NCBI RefSeq assembly: GCF_001499675.1
Contig: NZ_LN609302.1
Location: 2,203,896-2,267,895 of the forward strand
Reading direction: 5' to 3'
Origin: Acetobacter ghanensis
GTDB lineage: Bacteria; Pseudomonadota; Alphaproteobacteria; Acetobacterales; Acetobacteraceae
Length of the DNA: 64,000 nucleotides
A program made the position numbers and the translations under genes. The notes beneath the pieces were generated by a model, which was not told where the DNA came from, did no database searches, and saw nothing but the letters and a program-made list of their open reading frames with translations. Positions 1-8,723 of the stretch are shown in pieces. How positions within the stretch are numbered: position 1 is the first letter of the stretch; each line of letters begins with the position of its first letter.

Positions 1-846
1 TTAGAGCGTATTGCCGCGGCTCTGGAGCGCCTGTCTCCTCCTCCTGCAACGCTGGACGGTGTGGATAAGGCGGATGCTTTTGTCTGGCTGCCTGAGCGCG
101 GACGCCTGCACCCCATCCCCCATGTGGCGCATGTTCCGGTTGACCTGTTGCAGGGGGTAGACCTGCAACGGCGGATACTGCTGGAGAACACATACCACTT
201 TGCCAACGGCCTGTCCGCCAATAACGCCATGTTGTGGGGCGCACGCGGCATGGGCAAATCCTCGCTGGTTAAGGGGGCACATGCACTGGTCAACCAGGTG
301 GATGGCAAACCCTGCGCACCGGGTGCCGGACGTGTGGCACTGATAGAAATCCAGCGCGAAGATCTGTCCACCCTGCCCCTGCTGCTGGGTCTGCTGCGCG
401 AAAATTCACGCCGGTTTATTCTGTTTTGTGATGACCTGTCCTTCGAGAAGGAAGACCGGGACTACAAAGCCCTCAAATCCGTGCTCGATGGTGGCATTGC
501 GGGACGGCCGGACAATGTTCTGTTCTACGCCACCTCCAACCGCCGCCACCTGATGCCGCGCGATATGATAGAGAACGAACGTTCAACCGCCATCAACCCC
601 TCCGAGGCAACGGAGGAAAAAGTCTCCCTTTCCGACCGGTTTGGCCTGTGGCTTGGCTTCCATGCCTGCGAGCAGGATACCTACGCCGATATGGTCAAGA
701 CCTATGCCCACGAACGCAACCTGCCCATAAGCGACGATGCGCTACTGGCCCGCGCCAATGAATGGTCCATCACACGGGGGAGCCGCTCCGGCCGGGTGGC
801 CTACCAGTTCATAGAAGCGCTGACGGCCGAACTGGCTGCTCATTAA
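1..846 (+). CDS. DUF815 family AAA-type ATP-binding protein (5' truncated by window)
   Basis: The reading frame is open from base 1, so the true start lies upstream; 281 residues are visible. A Walker A motif GARGMGKSSLVK lies about 80-90 residues into the visible part. A Walker B-like stretch (ILFCDDLSFE) and a sensor-type segment (FYATSNRRHLMP) follow. This order is typical of DUF815 proteins, an AAA-related family of about 280-300 residues found across Proteobacteria whose cellular role is poorly defined. So little is probably missing at the N-terminus. The next gene starts about 110 bp downstream on the same strand with no clear terminator between. The family call is firm; no substrate or process can be assigned. 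Confidence 0.85.
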   Translation, partial: LERIAAALERLSPPPATLDGVDKADAFVWLPERGRLHPIPHVAHVPVDLLQGVDLQRRILLENTYHFANGLSANNAMLWGARGMGKSSLVKGAHALVNQVDGKPCAPGAGRVALIEIQREDLSTLPLLLGLLRENSRRFILFCDDLSFEKEDRDYKALKSVLDGGIAGRPDNVLFYATSNRRHLMPRDMIENERSTAINPSEATEEKVSLSDRFGLWLGFHACEQDTYADMVKTYAHERNLPISDDALLARANEWSITRGSRSGRVAYQFIEALTAELAAH

Positions 847-959
847 TTTGCCAAAGTTGCCCCTAATAGTCTTGCATCCAACAGGGCTATGAGTTGAGAT
901 AGCATTCGCAAATGGCGGCATCGACCTGATGCCGCGGGGGCCCCTTGATTCGAGGCGAA

Positions 960-2066
960 ATGAACCAGACTGTACCGCCCAATTCTGACGATACGTCCTT
1001 TGATGCTGAGACACGTTCCAGCGCAACAGATATACGCAGGGTACGCTCCAACCCCGACTACTGGTACCCAGTCGCCTGGTCGCGCGAGCTTAAACCCGGC
1101 AAGACCATTGGCACCCGCTATGCAGGCACGCCCATAGCACTAGTACGCCCGGTGGAAGGCTCCGTTTTTGCGCTGGAGGACCGTTGCGCCCACCGGCAGG
1201 TTCCCCTGAGCAAGGGGGTTGTTTCTGGCAGTTCGGTCAAATGCTGCTACCACGGCTGGGCCTATGGCCGCTCCGGCCGGTGTATTGACGTGCCGTATCT
1301 GGGCAAGGGCAAGCTGCCCAACGGGGTGCGCACCTTCCCCTGCCGCGAGCAGAACGGCATGATCTTTATTTTTCCCGGTGATCCGGAAAAAGCCGACAGC
1401 GTGCCGCTGGCCCCGCATCTGGCCAAGGCGGATAACCCCGCCTACAAAACTCGCTATTTTGGCCGCACCGTTGGCTGCCACTACAGCTTCATGCATGAAA
1501 ACCTGATGGATATGAACCACCAGTTCATGCACTCCAAACAGATGGGGCAGATGAAGCCCCGCTTTCTGGGCCAGAAGCGTGAGCCGGGGCTGGTGGAAGC
1601 CCGCTACAGCTTTGCCCGCACAAGCGGCAAGCAGCCTTTTGGCGAGGCGCTGATTTTTGGTGAACGCCGCGATGCATCGGAAAAATTCCAGCACCGCGAT
1701 GTTATGACCATCCGCACGGAATACCCCTACCAGACCCTACGCATCCAGACCGGGGATGAAGACCCAGTGATGGATCTGTGGATTGTGTACACACCCCAGA
1801 GTGCTGATGAACTGACCAACAGGACCTTTGGTCTGCTCTCGGTCAAGCGCCCCAAAATTCCCGGTATTCTGGACATGGCATGGCCTCTGCTCGTCGCCTT
1901 TACCGAGCGGATTTTTGCCGAAGACCGCGAGATTGTTGAACTGGAACAGAACGCATGGCGCGAACTGGGCGGGGACCACAATGTGGAAGTCTTCCCCGTT
2001 ATTAACGCGCTAAGGGCTCTGCTGGTCGAATGTGGCATTCCCCCTGCCAGCGAGTCTCATGCCTGA
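960..2066 (+). CDS. Rieske [2Fe-2S] aromatic ring-hydroxylating oxygenase, alpha-subunit type
   Basis: The protein has 368 residues. The N-terminal Rieske domain carries Cys76-x-His78 and Cys95-x2-His98 as cluster ligands. The catalytic domain has the mononuclear-iron motif in MDMNHQFMH (Asp, then two His). This is the layout of single-component-type oxygenases such as vanillate O-demethylase, phenoxybenzoate dioxygenase and related enzymes, which need a separate reductase; none is encoded nearby. A TTG at 945 is in frame, but the ATG at 960 sits a few bases after GAGGCG and is preferred. The stop overlaps the start of the next gene by 8 bp, suggesting translational coupling. The substrate is unknown. 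Confidence 0.85.
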   Translation: MNQTVPPNSDDTSFDAETRSSATDIRRVRSNPDYWYPVAWSRELKPGKTIGTRYAGTPIALVRPVEGSVFALEDRCAHRQVPLSKGVVSGSSVKCCYHGWAYGRSGRCIDVPYLGKGKLPNGVRTFPCREQNGMIFIFPGDPEKADSVPLAPHLAKADNPAYKTRYFGRTVGCHYSFMHENLMDMNHQFMHSKQMGQMKPRFLGQKREPGLVEARYSFARTSGKQPFGEALIFGERRDASEKFQHRDVMTIRTEYPYQTLRIQTGDEDPVMDLWIVYTPQSADELTNRTFGLLSVKRPKIPGILDMAWPLLVAFTERIFAEDREIVELEQNAWRELGGDHNVEVFPVINALRALLVECGIPPASESHA

Positions 2067-3042
2067 CACCGGACCTCTGTTACTGGATGCGGGCCCCTGC
2101 CGTTTACGCCCGCTCCACCCGGATGATGCAACCACCCTGCACCACCTTGTCAACGACTGGGAGGTGGTGCGTATGCTCAGCCGCCTGCCTTTTCCCTATC
2201 CGCGGGATCTGGCGGACAGTTGGATTGCGTCCACCTGCCAGATGCAAGCAGATGGAGAGGGCTATCATTTTGCCATAACCTCGCCCGATGGTGTTTTTAT
2301 GGGCTGTATCGGGGTGCGCATTCACACCCTGCCGCAGGTCGGGCGTGTTGGCATACTGGGCTACTGGATAGGCCGCCCTTACTGGGGGCAGGGCATTGCC
2401 ACCCATGCGGCTACCCGCATGACGCGCTGGGCACTGGCACATCTTGATATTACAGCGCTGCACGCCACCGCCGCACAGGATAACCCAGCTTCCATCCGCG
2501 TGCTTGAACATGCGGGTTTCCGCCATTGCGGCACGGACCGGCAGATGTTTACCGCACGAGGGACGGAACTGCCTGTTGCCAGAATGGAAGTAAACCGGAC
2601 TGATCTGGATATGACCACTGCCCCCTCCCCCCCCCATGCACCGCGCAAGCTTGTGCTGGTCTCCGCCGCAGCGCTGATAAATGCACAGGGCCATATTCTG
2701 CTGGCACGGCGGCCAGAGGGCAAAAGCATGGCAGGGCTATGGGAATTCCCCGGTGGTAAGGTTGAAGCGGGCGAAACCCCCGAAGCAGCCCTCATCCGCG
2801 AACTACATGAGGAACTGGGGCTGGACATGGCCCGCGCTTGTCTGGCGCCTTTTACGTTTGCCTCGCACGCATACCCGACCTTTGACCTGCTGATGCCGCT
2901 ATATATCTGCCGCCGCTGGCAGGGCACCCCCACCCCGCGTGAAGGACAGAAACTGGCATGGGTTGCCCCGGCAGACCTGCGGACTTACGCCATGCCGGAG
3001 GCTGACCTGCCCTTTATTCCGCTCCTTCAGGATCTATTGTAG
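2059..3042 (+). CDS. Bifunctional GNAT acetyltransferase - Nudix (MutT-like) hydrolase fusion
   Basis: One 327-residue chain contains two enzyme domains. Residues about 1-175 form a GNAT N-acetyltransferase of the RimJ/RimL type, with an acetyl-CoA loop in RPYWGQGIATHA and the typical NPASIRVLEHAGF segment. After a Pro-rich linker, residues about 190-327 form a Nudix hydrolase. Its complete Nudix box starts at GGKVEAGE and continues to RELHEELGL. The Nudix half resembles MutT-type 8-oxo-dGTP diphosphatases. The ATG at 2059 overlaps the upstream oxygenase stop (ATGCCTGA), so the two are probably translated together. Earlier in-frame GTG codons exist but would add residues unlike GNAT N-termini. 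Whether the two activities act on related substrates is unknown. Confidence 0.88.
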   Translation: MPDTGPLLLDAGPCRLRPLHPDDATTLHHLVNDWEVVRMLSRLPFPYPRDLADSWIASTCQMQADGEGYHFAITSPDGVFMGCIGVRIHTLPQVGRVGILGYWIGRPYWGQGIATHAATRMTRWALAHLDITALHATAAQDNPASIRVLEHAGFRHCGTDRQMFTARGTELPVARMEVNRTDLDMTTAPSPPHAPRKLVLVSAAALINAQGHILLARRPEGKSMAGLWEFPGGKVEAGETPEAALIRELHEELGLDMARACLAPFTFASHAYPTFDLLMPLYICRRWQGTPTPREGQKLAWVAPADLRTYAMPEADLPFIPLLQDLL

Positions 3043-3160
3043 CCACAAACCACAGATCGGGATTGTGGAATGCAGGCTGGGGGAGACTAAAATACATTCT
3101 TGACGAATGATAAGCTCTGGCCCTAACCAGAAAACAGAATGTTTCCACCCGGAGACCTTC

Positions 3161-3217
3161 CCTCGTGATTTGTTAGGCCGGCTTGCGACGAGGTAAAAGA
3201 AACGCGCTAAAGAGGCT
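3161..3217 (+). ncRNA. SAM-II riboswitch (metA-type) upstream of metZ
   Basis: CCTCGT (3161-3166) pairs perfectly with ACGAGG (3188-3193) as stem P1. The loop contains GATTTG and CCGGCTTGC, and the 3' tail contains GCTAAAG. These are hallmark conserved blocks of the alphaproteobacterial SAM-II pseudoknot riboswitch, which lowers expression of methionine genes when S-adenosylmethionine is plentiful. It lies about 130 bp before metZ in the sense orientation, the expected context. A TTGACG at 3100-3105 could be the -35 element of the transcript, but the -10 is weak. A covariance-model scan would settle the exact ends. Confidence 0.88.
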
Positions 3218-3348
3218 TTGACGGCGTGCATCATCCGACGTCATGGTTTCCACGGTCAATTTGAGAGACTAAGCCCTGCGGACAGACGCAAGTCCTGCGC
3301 CTGCCCCCATGGTTTGGATCAGGCACGAAAGAACCGGATACTAGTCCC

Positions 3349-4557
3349 ATGAGTGATAACCAGACTTCCTTCTCCAAGGCGTGGCGCCCTGCCACACGTC
3401 AGCTCCATGCCGGTCTGGAGCGCACCGAATATGGCGAAACAAGCGAAGCGCTCTTCCTGACCTCCGGTTTTGTGTATGACAATGCCGAACAGGCCGCCAA
3501 AACCTTTAAAGGCGAAGTCACACACTACCAGTACAGCCGTTTTGGCAACCCCACGACCGCCGCCCTTGAACGCCGTCTGGCGGATCTGGAAGGTGCTGAA
3601 GCCTGCGTAACCACGGCAACGGGTATGGGAGCGGTGTCCTCCGCGCTGCTCTCCCACGTAACGGCTGGCGGCCGTGTTGTGGCATCTCGCGCGCTGTTTG
3701 GGTCCTGCCACTGGATTGTTAACCATCTGCTCCCCCGCTATGGCGTGGAAACCGTGTTTGTAGATGGTGGCAATCTGGCTGAATGGGACGAAGCCCTGTC
3801 CGTCCCCACAGATGCCGTGCTGTTGGAAAGCCCGTCCAACCCGATGCTCGATATTCTCGACATTGCGGCCATTTCCGAGCGTGCCCACAAGGCAGGCGCT
3901 ATTGTTATTGTAGATAACGTGTTTGCCTCCCCCATCTTCCAGAAGCCACTGGAGCTTGGGGCGGATGTGGTGGTCTATTCCTGTACCAAACACATTGATG
4001 GTCAGGGTCGGGTTCTGGGCGGTGCCGTGCTGGGCCGCAAGGACTGGATAACCGAGACCCTTCAGCCCTTCACACGCAATACGGGCAATGCTCTCTCACC
4101 CTTCAACGCATGGGTCATGCTCAAAGGGCTGGAAACGCTCTCCCTGCGCGTGGAAGCCATGGCCCGCAATGCGGCTGCGGTGGCGGATTATCTGGCATCG
4201 GCTCCGGGCATCAAAATGGTGCGTTACCCCGGCCGCAAGGACCACCCGCAATACGAACTGGCCCAGCGCCAGATGAGTGGCAGCGGCACCCTTGTGGCGT
4301 TTGAAGTGGATGGCGGAGAAAAAGCCGCCTTCGCATTTATGGATGCGCTCAAACTGATCGCCATCTCCAACAATCTGGGCGATTCCCGCTCTCTGGTCAC
4401 TCACCCGGCCACGACCACTCATTCCAAGATCAGCCCGGAAGAACGGGCAGCTCTTGGCATTACGGATGGCGCAATCCGCTTTTCCGTCGGGCTGGAAGAC
4501 AGCGCCGACCTTATTGACGATCTTGCGCGGGGCGTTGCGGCTCTCAAAGGCCTGTAA
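3349..4557 (+). CDS. metZ: O-succinylhomoserine sulfhydrylase
   Basis: A PLP-dependent enzyme of the Cys/Met metabolism (cystathionine gamma-synthase) family, 402 residues. It forms homocysteine from O-succinylhomoserine and sulfide in methionine synthesis. Lys214 in SCTKHIDGQ is the expected Schiff-base lysine; YSRFGNPT and the VDNVFASP segment are typical PLP-site motifs. The closely related MetY and MetC families are possible, but the length, the TRQLHAGLERTEYGE N-terminus and the SAM-II riboswitch upstream favour MetZ. The start follows GGATACTAGTCCC without a strong ribosome site. Expression is presumably repressed by SAM through the riboswitch. Confidence 0.92.
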   Translation: MSDNQTSFSKAWRPATRQLHAGLERTEYGETSEALFLTSGFVYDNAEQAAKTFKGEVTHYQYSRFGNPTTAALERRLADLEGAEACVTTATGMGAVSSALLSHVTAGGRVVASRALFGSCHWIVNHLLPRYGVETVFVDGGNLAEWDEALSVPTDAVLLESPSNPMLDILDIAAISERAHKAGAIVIVDNVFASPIFQKPLELGADVVVYSCTKHIDGQGRVLGGAVLGRKDWITETLQPFTRNTGNALSPFNAWVMLKGLETLSLRVEAMARNAAAVADYLASAPGIKMVRYPGRKDHPQYELAQRQMSGSGTLVAFEVDGGEKAAFAFMDALKLIAISNNLGDSRSLVTHPATTTHSKISPEERAALGITDGAIRFSVGLEDSADLIDDLARGVAALKGL

Positions 4558-4586
4558 AACACCGCGCAGCCAGCGTGTACTGCGCA

Positions 4587-4652
4587 CCACCTCCGGCTTT
4601 AACGGAGGTGGGCACCCTCCTGAGCAGGGGCGACCTCCTGCCCAAGGAGGGT
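4587..4652 (+). other. Structured CCTCC-rich double hairpin between metZ and apaG
   Basis: Two adjacent stem-loops are visible. The first pairs CCACCTCCG (4587-4595) with CGGAGGTGG (4603-4611) over a 7-base loop. The second pairs ACCCTCCT (4614-4621) with AGGAGGGT (4645-4652) around an inner GCAGG/CCTGC stem. Neither is followed by a T-run, so this is not a classical intrinsic terminator. The segment carries three CCTCC anti-Shine-Dalgarno-like motifs, each opposed by a GGAGG-type sequence. It could be a processed 3' UTR RNA of metZ, a cis element for apaG, or simply a transcript-end stabiliser. Confidence 0.5.
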
Positions 4653-4776
4653 TATGCTGCTTGGCACAACAGACATGTTCATGATACTGGCACGCTCTTC
4701 ACGCCGTATGCGAACCCGGCGCACGGTACGGCTGGTCAGGCCGAACCTTTTTCCATTTTGCAGGAGCTGGAGACCC

Positions 4777-5247
4777 ATGGCCGACTGGGCCGTTGCCCCC
4801 CTTCCACAATCCCCGGAAGACGCTCTGAACGAACTGTTTTCGCCACTTCCCGTGTACGAAGCCATAACTGATGGCATTCGTGTGCAGGTGCAGGTCTTCT
4901 GGCTGTCTGACCAGTCGGAGCCTGATGAGCACTGTTACTGCTGGGTTTACCGTATCCGCATTGGCAACGACAGCAACAAGCCGGTGCAGCTGCTCGAACG
5001 GACATGGCATATTACCGACACATCCGGCCGGACAGAACACGTGCATGGACAGGGCGTTGTAGGCGAGCAACCCATTATTCAACCCGGCACACTGTATGAA
5101 TATACATCCGGCGCGTCCCTTTCCACGCCCGGTGGGTTTATGCACGGGTCTTACCTGTTGCAGACCACCACGGACAGGACCCGGTTTGATGCCGCCATTC
5201 CCGCCTTTAGTCTGGACAGCCCTTTCCAGAACCACCAGCTCCAATAA
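4777..5247 (+). CDS. apaG: ApaG (Co2+/Mg2+ efflux-associated) domain protein
   Basis: 156 residues in the usual ApaG size range. The region from [15 protein letters not shown] to [10 protein letters not shown] matches the fibronectin-III-like ApaG fold, including the RIRIGNDSN and [10 protein letters not shown] strands and the [11 protein letters not shown] turn. ApaG is widely conserved but its biochemical function is unresolved; mutants in enterobacteria show Co2+ resistance and raised Ap4A. The ATG at 4777 follows CAGGAG at about 10 bp spacing and is preferred to an upstream in-frame ATG at 4654, which lies within the structured spacer. folE follows 20 bp downstream, suggesting a small operon. 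Confidence 0.9.
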   Translation: MADWAVAPLPQSPEDALNELFSPLPVYEAITDGIRVQVQVFWLSDQSEPDEHCYCWVYRIRIGNDSNKPVQLLERTWHITDTSGRTEHVHGQGVVGEQPIIQPGTLYEYTSGASLSTPGGFMHGSYLLQTTTDRTRFDAAIPAFSLDSPFQNHQLQ

Positions 5248-5267
5248 TTCCAAAGCAGGAGACCGGC

Positions 5268-5876
5268 ATGAGCGTGCCTGAGCCCAACACCGACCGCCCT
5301 ACCCAACAAGAGGCCGAACAGGCCGTGCGTACACTACTGCGCTGGGCGGGCGATGACCCAACGCGTGAAGGTCTGCTGGACACACCAGCCCGTGTTGCCC
5401 GGGCCTATACCGACTTTTTTTCGGGATACGCAATCGACCCTGCCAACCTGCTGCGCCGGACTTTTTCCGAAGTAGATGGGTATGACGAGATTGTGCTGCT
5501 GCGTGACATCCGCTTTGAGAGCCACTGCGAACACCATCTAGCTCCCATTATCGGGCGGGCGCATGTTGCTTATCTGCCGCGCCAACGGGTTGTGGGTATT
5601 TCCAAACTGGCACGCGTGGTGGATGCCTATGCCCGCCGCCTCCAGATTCAGGAACGGATGACAGCCCAGATTGCCAACACCATTAATGATGAGCTGGAAC
5701 CGCATGGCGTGGCCGTCATTATTGAATCCGCGCACGAATGCATGACCACCCGCGGTGTGCACAAGCCCGGCGTCTCCATGGTCACCAGCACCATGCTGGG
5801 CGTGTTCCGTAATAACTCCGACACGCGGCGTGAGCTGATGGCCATGCTCAACCGCCCGGCTGTAAGCGACTACTAA
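5268..5876 (+). CDS. folE: GTP cyclohydrolase I
   Basis: 202 residues, the standard length for type I GTP cyclohydrolase. It converts GTP to 7,8-dihydroneopterin triphosphate, the first step of tetrahydrofolate synthesis. Zinc ligands are visible as Cys87 and His90 in ESHCEHH and Cys158 in HECMTTRG. The substrate-binding segment [11 protein letters not shown] and the C-terminal [11 protein letters not shown] are also family hallmarks. An AGGAG lies just upstream of the ATG, and the gene begins 20 bp after apaG. It ends next to a GC-rich hairpin shared with the convergent minus-strand gene. Confidence 0.97.
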   Translation: MSVPEPNTDRPTQQEAEQAVRTLLRWAGDDPTREGLLDTPARVARAYTDFFSGYAIDPANLLRRTFSEVDGYDEIVLLRDIRFESHCEHHLAPIIGRAHVAYLPRQRVVGISKLARVVDAYARRLQIQERMTAQIANTINDELEPHGVAVIIESAHECMTTRGVHKPGVSMVTSTMLGVFRNNSDTRRELMAMLNRPAVSDY

Positions 5877-5887
5877 CAACCATCACC

Positions 5888-5914
5888 CCGCCCCCCGTTT
5901 ATAACAGGGGGCGG
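5888..5914. terminator. GC-rich hairpin between convergent folE and DJ-1/PfpI genes
   Basis: CCGCCCCC (5888-5895) pairs with GGGGGCGG (5907-5914), with extra GTT/AAC pairing in the loop. It sits between two convergent genes and probably serves as a bidirectional transcription end. There is no downstream T-run in the folE direction, so it departs from the classical intrinsic terminator. Confidence 0.5.
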
Positions 5915-5923
5915 AAAAACAGC

Positions 5924-6502
5924 TTAAATACTGACGTTGGCACCCAGAACTTTCAAAAACTGGGCCAGCCATGCCGGATGCGCAGGCCATGCGGGGGCAC
6001 TAACCAGTTCACCATCCGTTACGGCATCCGTTACCGCAATGTCGGCATAGGTTCCGCCAGCCAGTTCCACTTCAGGCTTGCAGGCCGGATAGGCCGAAAC
6101 CTTGCGCCCCTTGATCACACCGGCAGCCGCCAGCAACTGTGCGCCGTGGCAGATGGCCGCCATAGGCCGGTCCGCAAAGGCCCGCACAATCTCCAGCACC
6201 CGTGGATTCAGCCGCAGATACTCTGGTGCACGCCCGCCGGGCACAATCAGCCCCAGATATTCGTCCGTATCAATGGCATCAAAATCCGCAGTTAGCGTAA
6301 AGGCATGGCCCGGTTTTTCGCTATAGGTCTGCGCGCCCTCAAAGTCATGAATGGCCGTCAGAACCTTGTCCCCCGCCTTTTTGTCCGGGCAGACCACATC
6401 CACCTTGTATCCCAGCATGGACAATGCCTGATAGGGGACCATAATTTCGTAGTCTTCTACGTAGTCACCTGCCAGCATCAGCAGTTTTACATCATCAGTC
6501 AT
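5924..6502 (-). CDS. DJ-1/PfpI family protein
   Basis: 192 residues with the type-1 glutamine amidotransferase-like fold. The nucleophile elbow AICHGAQLL places Cys118 followed by His119, as in the PfpI/DJ-1 superfamily. An N-terminal Rossmann-like strand ([14 protein letters not shown]) includes the acidic residue that usually polarises the Cys. Members include proteases, chaperones and glyoxalase III-type deglycases; the sequence does not show which applies. The ATG lies inside the last codons of moaB (8 bp overlap), so the two are probably co-translated, although a functional link with molybdenum cofactor synthesis is not evident. Confidence 0.88.
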   Translation of the reverse strand: MTDDVKLLMLAGDYVEDYEIMVPYQALSMLGYKVDVVCPDKKAGDKVLTAIHDFEGAQTYSEKPGHAFTLTADFDAIDTDEYLGLIVPGGRAPEYLRLNPRVLEIVRAFADRPMAAICHGAQLLAAAGVIKGRKVSAYPACKPEVELAGGTYADIAVTDAVTDGELVSAPAWPAHPAWLAQFLKVLGANVSI

Positions 6503-7049
6503 GGTGCGTGTCCTCCTTCAGTCCTTCCCGCAGGCGGGGCATCAGTTCCACAAAGTTGCAGGGCCGGTGGCGACTGTCGAGCTGAAAAACCAGAATATCG
6601 TCCCAACCATCCTTAACCGCACCGGTGGACCCCGGGAGCGCAAACAGGTATGTTCCTCCCGCTACACCCGCCACAGCACGGGACTGGATGGTGGATGTGC
6701 CTATTTTTTGGTAAGACAGCATACGGAAGAGCTCACCAAACCCTTCTATCCGCTTTTCCATAACGCGCTCAAATGCTTCGGGCGTCACATCCCGTCCGGT
6801 TACGCCCGTACCACCGTTGGTAATCACAACATCCACCAGCGGGTCTGCTATCCATGCGCTGAGCTGTGCGGCAATTCTGTCCGTATCGTCAGAGACAATG
6901 GCGCGGGCGGCAACGCTGTGCCCGGCACCTTCGATCCGCGCCACCAGTGCGGCCCCGGATGTGTCCGTTTCCAGCGTGCGCGAATCCGAAACAGTCATCA
7001 CCGCAATACGCACAGGCAAAAACGGTCGGTTCGTATCAATCTTGGACAT
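6495..7049 (-). CDS. moaB: Molybdenum cofactor biosynthesis protein B
   Basis: 184 residues of the MoaB/MogA/MoeA-domain fold. The signature [16 protein letters not shown] near the middle is the conserved pterin-binding loop of the family, and the N-terminal VMTVSDSR is typical of MoaB. MogA, the molybdopterin adenylyltransferase, shares this fold; the length and N-terminus favour MoaB. In E. coli MoaB is not essential for cofactor synthesis, while in organisms lacking MogA it can take over adenylylation. It is the first gene of a minus-strand pair with the DJ-1/PfpI gene and diverges from the oprB porin gene. Confidence 0.92.
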   Translation of the reverse strand: MSKIDTNRPFLPVRIAVMTVSDSRTLETDTSGAALVARIEGAGHSVAARAIVSDDTDRIAAQLSAWIADPLVDVVITNGGTGVTGRDVTPEAFERVMEKRIEGFGELFRMLSYQKIGTSTIQSRAVAGVAGGTYLFALPGSTGAVKDGWDDILVFQLDSRHRPCNFVELMPRLREGLKEDTHHD

Positions 7050-7264
7050 GGCTGACTGTTATATCTCCGCAAGTGTGATGCAAAAACGCATCAGAGGAAT
7101 GAATAATAGCCGTCTAACGCAGAAAATAACCAAACAATGGCAACCTTTTGCCTTCAACGGCATAAAAAAACATTTAAGGATTGGGGTTGTTACACCCCGA
7201 TAAACCATGATTGATCTTGGGCCTCGCGCACAAAGACCAATCCAAAGACAACAAAATTGGGATC

Positions 7265-8723
7265 ATGACCAAACGTATTTTTTTCCTTTTCGCGCCTTCT
7301 GGCTTTTTGCCTTCCTTGTCCCCTTGCTGGCTGCGGCCATTCCTGCGCGGGCTCAGCTCCTGCCCGGGGGCAACAGTTCCATTGGTCTTTTACCCAGTCT
7401 TGAAGTCGATAACGAGGCCAATCTGGTCGAAGATCCCGGCCCCCTGTTTTCCGCCCCCTATGGCAAGGATCATTTTTTTGGCAATTGGGGCGGTGCGCAG
7501 CCCTGGCTGCTCAGCCACGGTATCCATATTCTGGCCGATGTGCATGAGGAACTGGCAGGCAACTTCCGCGGTGGGCGCAAGCAGGGCGTGACCAATGCGG
7601 GTCAGGTTGGCGTTGAACTGGATGTGGACTGGGGCAAGCTGACCAATACGGACCTGTTCAAGAACTTCTGGACCCATATGATGGTCGTTAACGGCCATGG
7701 GCGGAACCTGAGCACGGATTATATTGGGGACTCCATTGGCGGCGTGCAGCAGATTTATGGCGCACGTGGTAACGTGGTGGCGCACCTTGTTTACCTGTAT
7801 GCCGAGCACTCCTTTTTGCATAACCATCTGGATGTGAGTGCTGGCTGGATTCCGCCGGGCAGCTTTTTTGCCGCTTCTCCCCTGTTCTGCATGTACATGA
7901 ACGTGGCCATGTGCGGTAACCCCGCCCCCACCAAATACACCGAAGGCGCGCGGGACTGGCCATCGGGCAACCTTGGGTTTGTTGTGCGTGCCATGCCAAC
8001 CAGCGAGACCTATATTATGGGCGCGCTGTTTGCCGTTTCCCCCCAGCCTTCAACGGTGGCATTTCCGGCTGGGCATGGGCGCAGGATGGTCTGGGCAAGT
8101 TCTCCTCCCCCGTGGAAATCGGCTGGCTGCCCAAATTTGGCAAAAACCATCTGAACGGGCACTACAAGGCCGGCTTTGGTTACGACAACTCCAGCTACCC
8201 GGACCTGCTTGAAGACGTACACGGCAACGCGTGGATTGAGAGCGGAATGCCCAAACGCTACCGCGCAGGCCGTGCCAGCGCATGGGTCATGGCCGACCAG
8301 ATGCTGGTCCGCAATGGTGATGGCCCGACCAATGGCCTGATCGCCCTTGCAGGCTGGATGTGGTCAGACGGGCATACCACTGCCATGTCCCACCATATCT
8401 GGGCGGGCATGGTGGAAACTGGTGCTGCATGGGGCCGCCCGATGGACAGCGTGGGCGCAATGTACCAGTGGGAACTTATGAGCCGCGCCTCCACCTTGCA
8501 GCAGGAAGCCGCCGTCAATACGGGCGTGGCCTTCCCCTCCAACCAGTGGGGCACCGTATGGGGCATTCAGTCGCATGAGAACATTTACGAAGTGTTCTAT
8601 AACGCTCACGTAGCCCCCGGCATTTCGTTGCAGCCGGACTTCCAGTACATCAACCGCCCCGGTGGCAGCACCGTCTTCCACGATGCGGCGGTTATGGGGC
8701 TTCAGTTCAACGCCGTTCTGTAA
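7265..8723 (+). pseudogene. oprB: OprB-family carbohydrate-selective porin, frameshifted
   Basis: Translation in two or three frames gives one continuous OprB-like outer-membrane porin. It has a signal peptide (FWLFAFLVPLLAAA then ARAQ), an N-terminal GNWGGAQPWL segment and a C-terminal barrel ending GLQFNAVL. The frame changes at a C6 run (8039-8044), where one more C would restore VSPPAFNGG. A second shift at a T7 run (7278-7284) would join the likely start MTKRIFF (ATG 7265) to the signal peptide. Alternatively an ATG at 7207 already lies in the signal-peptide frame, leaving only the C-run lesion. OprB porins take up glucose and other sugars. Sequencing error is a serious possibility at both runs. 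Confidence 0.8.

Noticed and set aside
945..959. TTG start for the Rieske oxygenase
   Set aside because: It adds only five residues and lacks a ribosome site; ATG 960 follows GAGGCG.
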